Assembly (NCBI RefSeq): GCF_031877795.1
Contig: NC_133932.1
Coordinates: forward strand, 18,292,180-18,356,179
DNA from: Strix aluco
Lineage: Eukaryota; Chordata; Aves; Strigiformes; Strigidae
Direction of reading: 5' to 3'
DNA: 64,000 bases
Shown here: in pieces, positions 20,591 through 32,900 of the stretch
Layout of the letters: the number at the start of each line of letters is the position of its first letter
How positions within the stretch are numbered: position 1 is the stretch's first letter
Notes under the pieces: model-generated
What the model was told of the DNA's origin: nothing
Seen by the model: the letters and a program-made list of their open reading frames with translations, nothing else
The model's database searches: none
Program-made: the position numbers and the translations under genes

Positions 20591-22065
20591 TATAAATATG
20601 GTGCTTCTCCCTGTCATCCCTTCAAGCCATTAAAAGGTGCACAGGCTCTCTCGTTTTTCATTTGAATGTCACACCTCTTCTTAGTACTGACCTTACGTGC
20701 AACGTTGTATCGGGCTGTACTCTCGCATAGACTGTTGGATAGTACCTAGCCTAGATTAGTAGAGAGCAGATTAATCTGCATTACCGGTGCTAACACCAGT
20801 GACGGGAGGTTGCATCTGGCTGTTCAGCCAAAGGATAAAAATCAAAGGTGTCTCTTGAACTCAGTGGGCTATTGACTGAATTCATCACGCTCAAAAAACA
20901 AAAGCTACAGGAGAAAGGCATATTCTATCTTGACTGCTACAATGCATGTTTTAGGAGGTATGAAGATAAACCCTCCGTGCCCCTCCGCCCACCCCCTTCC
21001 AAGAAAAAGGACTAGAGAAAAAAGATGCAACTTCTAGAGCAATGAGGCTTTTAATAGCCAAGTAAATTTCCCTGTATCATGCCCATTCAATGAGCTACTT
21101 TGTCTGACACTCTGCCTTACTCGGTACCAGCATAAGACTCTTCCAGGAAATATTAAACAACAAAAAAAAATATATATTGCTGTACAGCCAGTTGCCTGCG
21201 TTACGCTATGGAAGATGTAGAATTCCTCTCTGATCCACAACTTTCCACCTACAAGCAAAACCGTAGTGAAGCTTTCCTCCATTTCCAATGCGCTCTGATG
21301 GCTCTTCCCCAGGGAAAGCCTTTCCTCTGTCACTCTGGGGGCATAGCTGGTCATAGGCAAGGCAAGCCCCGAGCCCCACGCACCATCCGAGGCCACCACC
21401 GTCCTCCTGTAGCCGTGAGCAAGATCTCAAACTCCTTTTCCGCTGCAGGAGAAGAGTTGTTAATAGAAATGGATGCACATGGCACAGTCTGTTCCAGAAC
21501 AGTCACAGCTGTTCAAAGCTTTCCGTGCCCTGGATTGGGGGGTTTCAGGACCAGCTCCTGGGTCAGCTTGCACCGAGGCTAGCGACAGCTGTGCTTCATG
21601 CAGGTAACTCAGGTTTAACCCTTTGTCCCCTGACCATCCCCACAGGTCCAGCAGCATAGAAAGTCACAGTGGGCTGCGTTGGAGCAACCTGCTCCGCTGG
21701 ACTTGTGGCAAATGTTGCGTCTGCATCCCTGCCCTTCTGTTCTCCCTGTAGGGTCCTGGTCAATACAACAAGCTGCTCTCCCTGGAAATGACCATCGTGG
21801 CGAAAGACAGGCTCCACTGTGAGCCACGACCTTCACCCACCGAGCAGCCAGCACAGCCAGGGACACGTTTGTGCGAAAGTCCCTTCTCATGGCAAAAAGG
21901 GGATCCATAGTCAGCTTTGGATGTCGTGTGTCTGGTGTAACTGTTGATACTGCGCAATGCCTTGGTTAAAATAGAAGCGACGAAGAGAGTTAAAAACCTG
22001 CCCTTTTCAGGAAAAATGCAGGAAATCGGCATCTTTTGGCTATTTTACACTCCAACAAGAAAGAT
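20590..22065. other. Spacer with no recognised gene, unit 1
   Basis: About 1.5 kb of mixed composition between the GT tract and the solo-LTR-like element. Open frames on both strands reach about 120 codons (for example 21208-21582 plus, 21034-21399 minus) but overlap each other. I recognise no domain and see no convincing exon borders. An A-run near 21161-21170 differs in length among the three units. Confidence 0.6.
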
Positions 22066-23000
22066 TGTGGGCCCGTGTTTTGCTGATTAGGGATACCAAT
22101 CAAACTCAGACACCAGAGTGAAAAGAGCAGGCGTATTTTACTGGAAATAGCTAAATCATGTAACAGAATAATACAGAAAACATACAACAAGAAAAGACAG
22201 AATAGTGCACTTAAACAAACAGGAAAATACAGGGTAATGCATCAAATCGTTACTACACGAGAGAGAGAATAGTGATTAAGAAAGATCCATCACCACTTGC
22301 ATATGTTACCATCATCCAGATCCGCAGTCGCCGGGGAGCCCCGGTTACAGCGAGGATTTGGAGAGCCTTTCCCGGCAAGTGGGAAATCCTACGCGGTGCG
22401 TCCACCCGTAGGTGAGGCTTCCAAAGTCGCTGTGAGCGGGTCCCGCCTTATATACCCCCAAATCAGCAAGCCAGAATAACTGGCACCTTTGTTTTGAGCG
22501 GAACATCTGGTTTCACTCTCACATTAGATTCCCCCGGAGCCTGGCCAGGGCTCAAGGGAGAAGCTAAGGGAGTTTCCCTGCTTATCTAATTTATTTATGT
22601 TCTTTTTAGAACAAGGCCACACGTCTGGTCCCAAGGCCGGACAGCAGGCTTCATGGCCTTGTTAACTTACCTGTACGCAAAAAAGAAGATACATACATTC
22701 AGGATAGACATGTTTTCATTACATTCATCATCAGTCAGGAGTCTATGATATCTAAGCTACATCTTTCATTAATGAGCATACATATTTCGTTAATGACTAC
22801 ATACTAAGTTAGCAGCTTTGGCTCGGGGCCTGTGGTTCAGGCTTCAATACTTCAACACTTTAGCACTTTTTACATCAGGATAGGCGGTTTGTTATAACCT
22901 AGTACAATACCTACTAGCACAACGGTTATCAGTTACAAAATATACAGGATTCATCTATAGGTCAACTCTGGCTTGGGCCTATTGTCCAAGCCTTAGCACT
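22066..23000 (-). repeat. Solo-LTR-like element, avian ERVK style, unit 1
   Basis: On the minus strand an AT-rich U3-like region leads to a TATATAA box at 22454-22448, then a GC-rich start region. A T-rich tail follows, ending in the stretch ATTGGTATCCCTAATCAGC, then ...CCCACA at 22066. This order is that of an LTR. No primer site follows its 3' edge, so it is probably a solo or partial LTR. The right boundary is approximate (22.95-23.04 kb) and I found no matching target duplication. Confidence 0.6.
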
Positions 23001-23380
23001 TCAGCCCGGTGGTTAATGCTTTAAGGGAAGTTCAGCACGTTGGGAAAAGGGATATAAGACCACTCTTCTGGACACTGTCTGGACTGGGCTAGGCTGGGCT
23101 TGGAGAGCCTGGGAGGGTCCCCGGGGTCCCAGCTTTCCTGCAGTGCTGACTGTGGCGGCTGCGGCCTGTTCTTTCCTGCCGTGCTGACTGCACCCACCTG
23201 GTGGGGCTGTCCTTGGGAAGGGCACCAGAGCTGAAAAAGCCCCTGGTAGAGGGGCGGGGAGAAGCTCTTCTCCAGAGATTTGCCAGAAACTCTCCAGAGC
23301 ATCCCTTTTCCAGCGCATGAGATGCTCTGTGTGACAAGGGAAGGTGCCCATTAGTCCACAGTCCTGGGCAAGCGGGTCTA

Positions 23381-23463
23381 GGTGACCCTGCTTGAGCAGG
23401 CAGGTTGGACCAGAGGACCTTCACAGGTCCCTCCCAGCCTCAGCTGTTCTATGGGATTCTGTG
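23381..23463 (+). repeat. CR1 LINE 3' end fragment, unit 1
   Basis: The series GGTGACCCTGCTTGAGCAGG, GGTTGGACCAGAGGACC, AGGTCCCTCCCAGCCTCAGC and the terminal ATTCTGTG is the classic 3' end of bird CR1 elements. The fragment may extend leftwards in a more decayed state to about 23010. It lies just downstream of the gene 2 poly(A) site. Confidence 0.8.
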
Positions 23464-23632
23464 CTTCGTTTGACTCCTCAAGCACCTGAACTCAGCCCCG
23501 ATGCCTGCTGGAAAGGATTCTGGCGCAAGGGATGATGATCCCAAACTCCTCCACTAGGATTCATCCCAAAACAACTTCTACCTAGTCCAGAATATCGTAT
23601 GGCACACACAGTCAGAAGGGAGAAAATGTCCT

Positions 23633-23638
23633 TTTATT
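23633..23638 (-). promoter_or_regulatory. Poly(A) signal AATAAA of gene 2
   Basis: AATAAA on the minus strand about 320 nt after the TAA stop. It is followed 20-30 nt downstream by a GT-rich stretch (TGTGTGTG near 23603-23610), which fits a cleavage site around 23612-23620. The last exon would then run from 23972 to about 23615, almost entirely 3' UTR. Confidence 0.6.
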
Positions 23639-23959
23639 GTGGACATCCAGTGCAGGAGCCCAGGAGTCACAGGGGTTCAACCAGTAACAAGAAATCAGCA
23701 CCTACAACGACAGAGCCAGAAAGCACTGGTAAAGCCACAAAGGCAGGAACAGGCATGGCTTGGTTCCCCTTTCTTTGGGAAACACAGTTGACAAGGAATT
23801 GTTGATATCCCAGAAGAGAGCTACTGCTGGCCTTAGCTCCGGGGTGGCTCTGGCACCTTATCCCCTCTAAGGTAATGCCCTTAGAGAGCTGTGCATGTGC
23901 AGAGGTGCACAGTGCCCCTGTGCCACACAGCAGGGCTCCCCTGGGGAGCTGCCACGGGG

Positions 23960-26900
23960 TTATTTCCAAACCCTGCATAGCACCATCCCTCGCCGTCCCT
24001 TGCCAGTCAGTTGGACTGACTTAGAGCAGGGTGGAGAGTTGGCAAAGATAGGCAGCAAAGCCTGGTACACACCTGGGGCTTCCTGATCTTTCGCACCTCC
24101 CTGCTTTTCTTCTGTCCCCTTCTTTTCCTCTCTTCTCTTCTTTGCTTCGTGGCATGGCCTCTCCTCTGCCCAGGTCTCTTCTCTCTTTCGTTTCCTTTGG
24201 CCGTCGTCTTCCTGGCAGGAGCCTGCAAACCTTTCCATCCCACAGCATGGTTAGACAGGGAAAGCCAGGATCAACTGGAATCAGCTCTTGATTTAACCAA
24301 AGCTGACTCGTTTTACCTTCTGTGCTCCGAGAGGCTCTTCAGTTCTTCTGCGCATCCCAGGGATTCTACCACGGTCTCAGTGGTGGCTGGAGACAAAGCA
24401 ACGGGTGCCTAAAACAGAAAGGTCGTCATTAGCAGGTGGCAAGGGATGCCCTGAAGTAGTAAGCAACTGCTTGGCACGTTGCTGCCTTAGCTCTACAGGG
24501 GAGATCTCTTTGGCTGGTTTGAGTCAGCCCTTTCTTCCAAGGTTCTCGCTCTGGAACACAGTGTTCACATGGGTGGGGGACAGTCCATTTGTGGGGGCCA
24601 TTCAGCAGAGAGCCTGCGATCCCCTGCCAGGCAAGGAAAGGCTTGCCCACTTCCTTCTGCCAGCATTTCTTCTGCCCTCCCAAGACAGAGCTCTGCGGAT
24701 GTCCATTTGGTGCAAGACAACCTTCTGTGGTGGGAGGCTTTGCTTTTGAAATCTATCTTTCTGTGGCGTTTTGTAGGTATTTCCTCTGATTAAGCACATG
24801 CCTAAGGCATAGGAGAAAAGACCTTTCCAGTTTTACTGACAGTGTATCATTCCATGGGGGGAAAAATAAAATGCAAAGCCACAAGAGACTGAACGCCAGG
24901 AAGAGGCACAGCAGCTGCTTGGACTCAACAGCAACTGCCCTCCTCCTGCCTAAGACACATTGTTGCAGCGCTTGTGGAGCTGCCATACCTCCGCCCTTTC
25001 TGCTCCCACCACCGCCTCTCCCCCCGCTGCTCTCTGGAGGATGAGCAGAGAGGCTGGTGCATCCAGGCAGGCTTTTGCCTGGTGCTCGGCATCTGCTTCG
25101 CCTGGAGGGCCGTGCTGCTTTTCCAAAGGCAACTCTGGAAAGCAAAAGCGTGTGCAGCAAAGTGACTGGTTGGAAGTGGACAACAGCTAAAGCAAAACCC
25201 ACAGGAAGCCCTACCCCAGCTGTCTGCTCAGGCTGTGACAGCCCTCAGTCCCTCCTCATACCTGTGGGTCTGTCCACGGGCTCAGGTGACGTCTGGCCAG
25301 CCATCTCCTCCCCAAAGATGTCGCTGCCGTTTTCAATCAGAAATTCCACCAGCAGCTTCACCTGCACACATCAAAGCCTTGGTTTCAGGGCAGGTGTCTG
25401 AAAACACGTCAAGCAGCCTTTCCCGCTCCTGAGCCTTGCTTCTGCGCAGAAGGCTGTGGCTGTGGGGCTGCTCTTCCAGGCAGCCACTCCACCGGCATTT
25501 GCGCAAGAGAGGAGCAAGCTCTGAGGGTCCAGGCAGGCTGCAGCCAGCCGGTCAGTACAGCGTACCTTCTCGGTCACCTCCAGCGCGGCCTCGAGGGGGA
25601 GCAGCTCCTCGTCAGGTGGGCCCAGCAGGTTTGGCCCCAGGCAGATGGCCAGGTTGCTGGAGGTCATTCTGCTGGTGGACACGTGGTGGCCGATGTTCTG
25701 CAGCAGGGAGAGCAGCCGCTGGAGGAGGAGGAGATGGGCTGCAGGCAACTTCTCGGCCACCCTGAGGGAGCAGGAACACAACGTTAAGGAAGCAGATGCT
25801 GCCCACAGCTGTCCCTGAAGCTTGCACAAGGCAGGCGGGAGCCAGTGTCTGTGCTGCGCCACTTTCCAGGTGCTCTCAGGCAGCGATCAGGAGGAAAACA
25901 CACTGTTGCTTCCCAGCTCCTGGTTTCACCCAAGCCCACGCAAGGGAAGGCTCCCTGCCCACGCCCTTTCCCCCCGAAATGCAACCCCAGCCCAGCAAAT
26001 GCAAGCTGCCAGAAAATGCAACCTTCTAAGGAGCCCGTCCCTTTTCAGGCAAGTCCCAGGACTCTGCCACTCCCTACTCAACAGGCAGGCTGCTGGCCAC
26101 ACTTACACTTTCAGCGCTTCCACCCTGGCCTCCTTGCTTGGCCTCTCCATGGCTTGCATCCAGTCCTGGTAGACGCCGACAACGAGGAGCTTGCCGGGGA
26201 TGCTGCGTAGAAAGTCCTGCAAGGCCAAGGGCTTCAGGTGAGCCTTTGAAGATTCCAGGCCAGCCAGGAGCTCTTCCAGCTGCAGGGCAGAAGCGCTCAC
26301 CTTCAAGATGGCAGCTAGCAGGATGACAGGCTGGTTTGCCAGGTCCACATCTGCGCCGCGGTCGAGGTCCTCCTTCAGCTTCTGGAGCGCTGTCCCCCTG
26401 TCGGATCTCCGGAATATCCCCTCCGTCGACGGTCCTCTCTGGTACAGGATGTCCAGGAGCTCCTGCGGGAGACGCAGGAGGACAGCTGCTTGGCTGAAGA
26501 AACAAGTGACAGCAGAGGCCAGAGCTCTGCCCCAGGCTGGGCTCCCCCCCGCCCCCGCAAAGGGTCTGGCGCCAGAAGCGGTGGCCGTGGGTGAAGAGCC
26601 CAGTGCCCCAGCCACCCCCGCAGACGCTGGGGACACTGCCTCTGGAGCAGCCGGAGGGAGGGCTGGGGCTCCCCTGTCCAGGCTGGCCTACCTGGATGGG
26701 CCGGGGCAGCGTGCCGGCCTCCTCGCAGAGGGCTGCCAGGGGCTGCCCAAAGAGCGCCCTGCTGCAGCCGGAGCCCGCCTGCCCTGGCGCCGGGGCAGCG
26801 GCCGGGCTCTGCCGCAGCGCAAAGGGCCAGGGCAGCCCCCTCCTCCTCCTGCTGCTGCTGCCGCCGCCGCTCCCTCCCGCTGCAAAGGGAAAGAGAGCAA

Positions 26901-29900
26901 GAGCCCGTCAGTGGGAACCGCCAGGCCAGTGCTCCCGGAGCCTGCCCTGCCCTGCCCTGCCCTGCCTGCAGCGCGGTGCTGAGTGCTGCGGCGGGACGGG
27001 ACGGGACGGGACGGGACGGGCAGGGAGCCGGCAGCTGGAGCCAGGGCTCTGGCTCAGCGGCTCCGGCTCGCAGTCTCCTGAGAGCCAGCGGGACAGCGGG
27101 ACAGCCCCGCCCAGCCCTCGCCCTGCCCTCCTCCAGGCTGCGAGCAGCAGCAGAGGGAGGCTCCCTGTCCCGCAGAATCACGTCCAGCGGCCGCTGCCCA
27201 GCGGGTGTCCTTGCTCGTCCGGGTGACGTCCGTCCTCCCTTGGGGTGCCCGACCTGCGGGGTGACACTCAGGGAACAAGGGAGCACGGCTCCTCCCGGCT
27301 CTGGCCGAGGAGCAGGGACCCATCTGCCCGGCTCTGGGGACAGAGCTCAGGCAGGCAGCACCTCGAGTGCTCAGCACTGTCGAAGGGTCCCGAGCACTCA
27401 GCTCTCTCCTGCTGCAGTGTGATGGGCACCGATTTCCTCTGGCCAAAGGGCAGCAGCAACAGCATCCTCAGTTGTGCAGACGTGCCGGTCCAGGAGAAAA
27501 GAAGGCCCTCCCTGCCCTTCGTTCCCAAACTTACCTGGTGAGTGGCAAAGTCCGCCTCCACTGGTAGACGGGGCTGTTGGAGGCCCTTGCTTGGGGTCAG
27601 CCTGCAAGAAGCAGGCTGCACTTAGAGAGCATCCCCGCGGCAGAAAGGGCCACCAGCAAGCGGCCACCCGGCACCAGCAGCCTGAGGGCGGCAGAGCGGG
27701 GACCCTCTGCCCTCCCACGCTCTCTACCTCACGTGGCAGGTTTCCTCCCAGCACCACCAGCAAGGACATGCGGCGTTCCTGGTAGCTCCCCAACCCTCTC
27801 TGCACCCAGGCTGGCACCGCGGGACCCTCCCTCCCTCCTGCACAGGCTCACCCCACTCGCCGCACAGCCCTGGCACCCCGGCACAGCCAGAGGTGGGTGA
27901 AAGGCAGCCGTTCTCACCTCTGTCTGGCCCTCCATCAGCCTCTCCAGGCTCCTGGCGCTGAATGTCCTCCACTGGGCAGGAGAGAAAGAGTGGAAGGAGG
28001 TGAGCAGCGATGCCTCTGCTGCTCGGCTGGAGGGCCAGTGCTCGGGGACAGCGGCCAGACTAGAGAGACACTCACTCCATGGCGTCGGCTCAGCTCCTTC
28101 TGCAGGAGTTTGATGGACGGGACGTTGGTCACTCGGGCTCCCGTGGCTCCTTCGGGTGTCCTGTCACCAGGAAAGGACAGGGAGAAAGCTGGCTGAGCCC
28201 CAAGCCACCTCTTTTCCCTTGTCAGGCAGCTCTGCCCGAGAGCTGCCCACAGCCGCAGCGGCAGCTCTCCCCACCTGGGGAGCTGTGTTCCCCCATCCGG
28301 CCGCGCCTGAAGCACCCCCCTAGCTTACCCCAGCAGCTTGCCCAGCCACAGCTGCTTCAGTGCCCGGGAGCTGCAGAAAGAGAGGAGAACCAGCATCAGG
28401 CCCCGCTGCCCCCCAGCCCCTGGGCCCCTGCACAGCCTTGCCCCTTGGGAAGGGCTGAGGGGCAGCACGAGGCCCCGTGGGGCAGGACAGGGGTGCTGCC
28501 CAAGCCCTGGCTCCCTCGTTGCTGCCAGAGCAGCTGCTCCTGCCCTTCCCTTCTGGGGACCAAAAGGCGACCAGGGGATGCAGGATGTGGGAACGCATCC
28601 CCATCCCTCCCTGCCCAGGCTCTGCATGGAGGGCAGAGGCCATTCACAGGGTGGCGTGGGCATGGTTGGGACCCTCTCCTGCCCAGCCGTGGGACGTGGC
28701 ACCACGACTCACCCGAAAGTGGCAACACAGGTGCCGCTGGGCCAGATGAGGAGGATGGAGGTCCCGTCCTCATCGCTGCCTTCCTCCTCCTCCTCCTCTT
28801 TGATGTCCCCCGCTGTCTCCTTCCCGCTGCTCAGCACCCACAGCTGGTCCAGGGCCAGGCGGAGCTGTGGGCGCAGGGTGGTGCCACGTCTGTGGAGAAG
28901 AGAGACAGGCAGTGAGCCGGAGGTGGCCGCCTTGGGGTGCCCCCGGGCAGAGCCCTGCCCCCCACCTGCCCTTGTGTGGTGGTTTAGGCCCTGCCGGGAC
29001 CAGAGACCACATTGCCACTGCCCCTCCCCCACCCTCCGACCGGAACGGGGCAGGGAGTGAAATACAAACCCCGGGGTTGCGATAACGAGACGTTTAATAC
29101 AACAATGCAACAACAACAAACCAAACAACAACAAGAACGATAACAATAGCAATAACAGTAATAACAATAAACAGAACAAGGGATATAGCGATACAGCAGT
29201 GAGGAGAGCGACCCCACACCACGCGTTTACCAACTGAGCAATCCCACACCACTGAGGGATCTTCTGAGAGGCCGGGTAAGGGAGACAATTGCTCAACCTC
29301 CTCCAGGGCAGCTATACCAAAGGCTCACCAGTACTCTCTTGGGTCTTTAAATTACCCTCTCCTGAGGTAATCTATACCTAGGATGCACGGGGCATCTGGG
29401 CCAGTCACAATGGGGTGCTTACGCCAGTCCTTCCCAGTTAAGCTTACTTCAGCTTCTAATAGGGTCAGCTGTTGGGACCCCCCTGTCACTCCGGAGAGAC
29501 AGATGGGTTCAACCCCACTGTATGGCATCAGGGTGCACTGTGCACCAGTATCTACCAAGGCCTTATATTCTCGTGGGTCTGATGTGCCAGGCCATCGGAT
29601 CCACACCGTCCAGTAAATCCGATTATCCCTTTCCTCCACCTGGCTGGAGGCAGGGCCCCTCTAATCCTGCTCAGCATCACTCACTTGTTGTAAGAGCGAC
29701 TCCTGCAAGAATGACTCACTTGTCCCCTCAAGACGGTCAGACATAATGTTGGCCATTCTATTCTGTCTGGGGGATTTCCGACTGGACACTGGAGCTGCGT
29801 CTCTCTTGGAAGACTCCCCTTTCATGGTGGTCTTCCCTTTCAGCTGCTGTACTCGTGCAGCTAGGGCGAGAGTGGGCTGTCCATCCCACCTCCTCGTGTT

Positions 29901-32900
29901 TTCCCCATGGTCGCGGAGGAAGAACCACAGGGTGCCCTGTGGTGTGTACCTTCCACTGCCCTTCTCTTGGGTGGGGAAACGCCTGCTTCTAATGGCTGAG
30001 ACATCGGCCCGTGCAGGTGGAATGTAGGACATGTCCTCTTCCACTTTCTGGAGCCTCTGAGACAGTTCCCTTACAGCTGAAACCCAGGCATGTTGGGAGG
30101 AAGGGAGATTTCCCTCATATTGCTGGAGCTGGCCAATCACTTCGTCCACTGTTTCAGTCTGGGTGTCTTGCCACCAGGACGCTACTGCTAGTGCTTTGGA
30201 ATGTGCCTCTGGTGCACTTTGCAGGAACTTCCGCCACATCAGCTGTGTGCAAGGGGCCTGATCTGGATCCGTGGGTGACCGCTCATCATTCAGATCACCA
30301 TAAACCATGTCAAACACAGCCAATTCCCTGAGGTTCTGAATGCCTTTCTCCATGTTGGTCCCCTTGCCTAACCGACATAGAACATCATCCTTGTAGGGGT
30401 ACCTCTCCCTTACACTGAGCAGGAGTCGCCTCCAAAGGCTGAGGGTATGAGCCTGTATCCCTATTGCCTTGTCAATACCAGCCTCCCTGGCTAAAGATCC
30501 CAGCTGCTTGGCCTCTCTCCCCTCCAATTCCAAAACACCAGCTCCACGATGCCAGCATCGGAGCAGACGGGTTCAAATTTCCTCGCCTGGAAGGCAGCTG
30601 AAATCCTTCCGCATATCTCGCAACTCACTCAGGGATAGAGATCGGATGGTTACCTCCGGCTCTTCCTCCTGTTCTCGTGATGGGCCTGGTTCATCATCAC
30701 CCTGTACACTGCGAGGGGATTTTTTGGTATATTTGGTTTTCTGTATCGGGGCGACTCATACTGGCACTGCTTGTCCCTCTGGCCCAGCTGCTGCGCTGGT
30801 GGAGGCGACTGGTACTGGCACTGCCTGTCACTCTGGCCCAGCTGCTGTGCTAGTGGAGGCGACTGGTACTGGTACTGCCTGTGACTCTGTCCCAGCCGCT
30901 GTGCTGCTGGAGGTGACTGGTACTGGCAGTGCCTGTCACTCTGGCCCAGCCGCTGTGCTGCTGGAGGTGACTGGTACTGGCACTGCCTGTCCCCCTGGCC
31001 CAGCTGCTGTGCTAGTGGAGGTGACTGGTACTGGCACTGGCTGTCCTTCTGTCCCAGCTGCTGTGCTAGTGGAGGTGACTCGTACTGGCACTGCCTGTCC
31101 CTCTGGCCCAGCTGCTGTGCTAGTGGAGGCAACTAGTACTGGCACTGCCTGTCCCCCTTGCCCAGCTGCTGTGCTAGTGGAGGCTACTGGTATTGGCACT
31201 GCCTGTCCCCGTGGCCCAGCTGCTCTGCTGGTGGTGGTGACTGGTACTGGCACTGCCTGTCCCTCTGGCCCAGCTGCTGTGCTGGTGGAGGTGACTGGTA
31301 CTGGCACTGCCTGTCACTCTGGCCCAGCTGGAGTGTTAGTAGTGGCGACTGGTATTGGCACTGCCTGTCCCCCTTGCCCAGCTGCTGTGCTAGTGGAGGC
31401 GACTGGTATTGGCACTGCCTGTCCCCCTGGCCCAGCTGCTCTGCTGGTGGTGGTGACTGGTACTGGCACTGCCTGTCCCCCTGGCCCAGCTGCTGTGCTA
31501 GTGGAGGCGACTGCTACTGGCACTGCCTGTCACTCTGGCCCAGCTGCTGTGCTAGTGGAGGCGACTGGTACTGGCACTGCCTGTCACTCTGGCCCAGCTG
31601 CTGTGCTGGTGGAGGCGACTGGTACTGGCACTGGCTGTCCCTCTGTCCCAGCTGCTGTGCTGGTGGAGGTGACTGGTACTGGCACTGCCTGTCACTCTGG
31701 CACAGCTGCTGTGCTGGTGGAGGCGACTGCTACTGGCATTGCCTGTCACTCTGGCCCAGCTGCTGTGCTAGTGGAGGCGACTGCTACTGGCACTGCCTGT
31801 CCCTCTGTCCCAGCTGCTGTGCTAGTGGAGGCGACTGCTACTGGCACTGCCTGTCACTCTGGCCCAGCTGCTGTGCTGGTGGAGGTGACTGGTACTGGCA
31901 CTGCCTGTCCCCCTGGCCCAGCTGCTGTGCTAGTTGAGGTGACTGGTACTGGCACTGGCTGTCCCTCTGTCCCAGCTGCTGTGCTGGTGGAGGTGACTGG
32001 TACTGGCACTGGCTGTCCCTCTGTCCCAGCTGCTGTGCTAGTAGAGGCGACTGGTACTGGCACTGGCTGTCCCTCTGTCCCAGCTGCTCTGCTGGTGGAG
32101 GCGACTGGTACTGGCACTGCCTGTCACTCTGGCCCAGCTGCTCTGCTAGTGGAGGCGACTGGTACTGGTACTGCCTGTCACTCTGGCCCAGCTGCTGTGC
32201 TGGTGGAGGTGACTGGTACTGGCACTGCCTGTCACTCTGGACCAGATGCAGTGCTAGTAGTGGCGACTGGTACTGGCACTCCCTGTCCCTTGGCCCAGCT
32301 GCTGTGCTGGTGGAGGTGACTGGTACTGGCACTGCCTGTCACTCTGGCCCAGCCGCTGTGCGGCTGGAGGTGCCTGGTACTGCCACTGCCTGTCCCCCTG
32401 GCCCAGCTGCTGTGCTAGTGGAGGTGACTGGTACTGGCACTGGCTGTCCTTCTGTCCCAGCTGCTGTGCTAGTGGAGGTGACTCGTACTGGCACTGCCTG
32501 TCCCTCTGGCCCAGCTGCTGTGCTAGTGGAGGCAACTAGTACTGGCACTGCCTGTCCCCCTTGCCCAGCTGCTGTGCTAGTGGAGGCTACTGGTATTGGC
32601 ACTGCCTGTCCCCCTGGCCCAGCTGCTCTGCTGGTGGTGGTGACTGGTACTGGCACTGCCTGTCCCTCTGGCCCAGCTGCTGTGCTGGTGGAGGTGACTG
32701 GTACTGGCACTGCCTGTCACTCTGGCCCAGCTGGAGTGCTAGTAGTGGCGACTGGTATTGGCACTGCCTGTCCCCCTTGCCCAGCTGCTGTGCTAGTGGA
32801 GGCGACTGGTATTGGCACTGCCTGTCCCCCTGGCCCAGCTGCTCTGCTGGTGGTGGTGACTGGTACTGGCACTGCCTGTCCCTCTGGCCCAGCTGCTGTG

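Larger units (their letters stand above)
1..27983. repeat. Tandem segmental duplication, unit 1
   Basis: Position 1 begins the same sequence that restarts at 27984 and 51423, so this is one full period of a head-to-tail duplication (27,983 bp here, 23,439 bp for the next period). The true duplication breakpoint cannot be placed, because the window opens inside a gene. Unit 1 holds the first five coding exons of gene 1, its intronic ERV, the spacer, and the 3' eleven coding exons of gene 2. Against unit 2 it has 84 more 54-bp repeats minus 1 bp, two extra GGGAC units, and a few single-base changes such as those at 2245 and 2596. Confidence 0.97.

Noticed and set aside
19341-20633. 430-codon plus-strand open frame
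   Set aside because: It overlaps antisense the promoter and first exons of the RhoGAP gene and runs into the GT microsatellite (C-V repeat at its end). No domain is seen, and unit 3 truncates it by GT length change.
21208-21582. 124-codon plus-strand frame in the spacer as a gene
   Set aside because: Overlaps equally long minus-strand frames, no recognisable domain, no promoter or splice context.
26375-27286. 303-codon minus-strand open frame across exons 9-10 and intron 8
   Set aside because: GC-rich chance frame. The supported splice frame through exon 9 is different and joins correctly to both neighbours.
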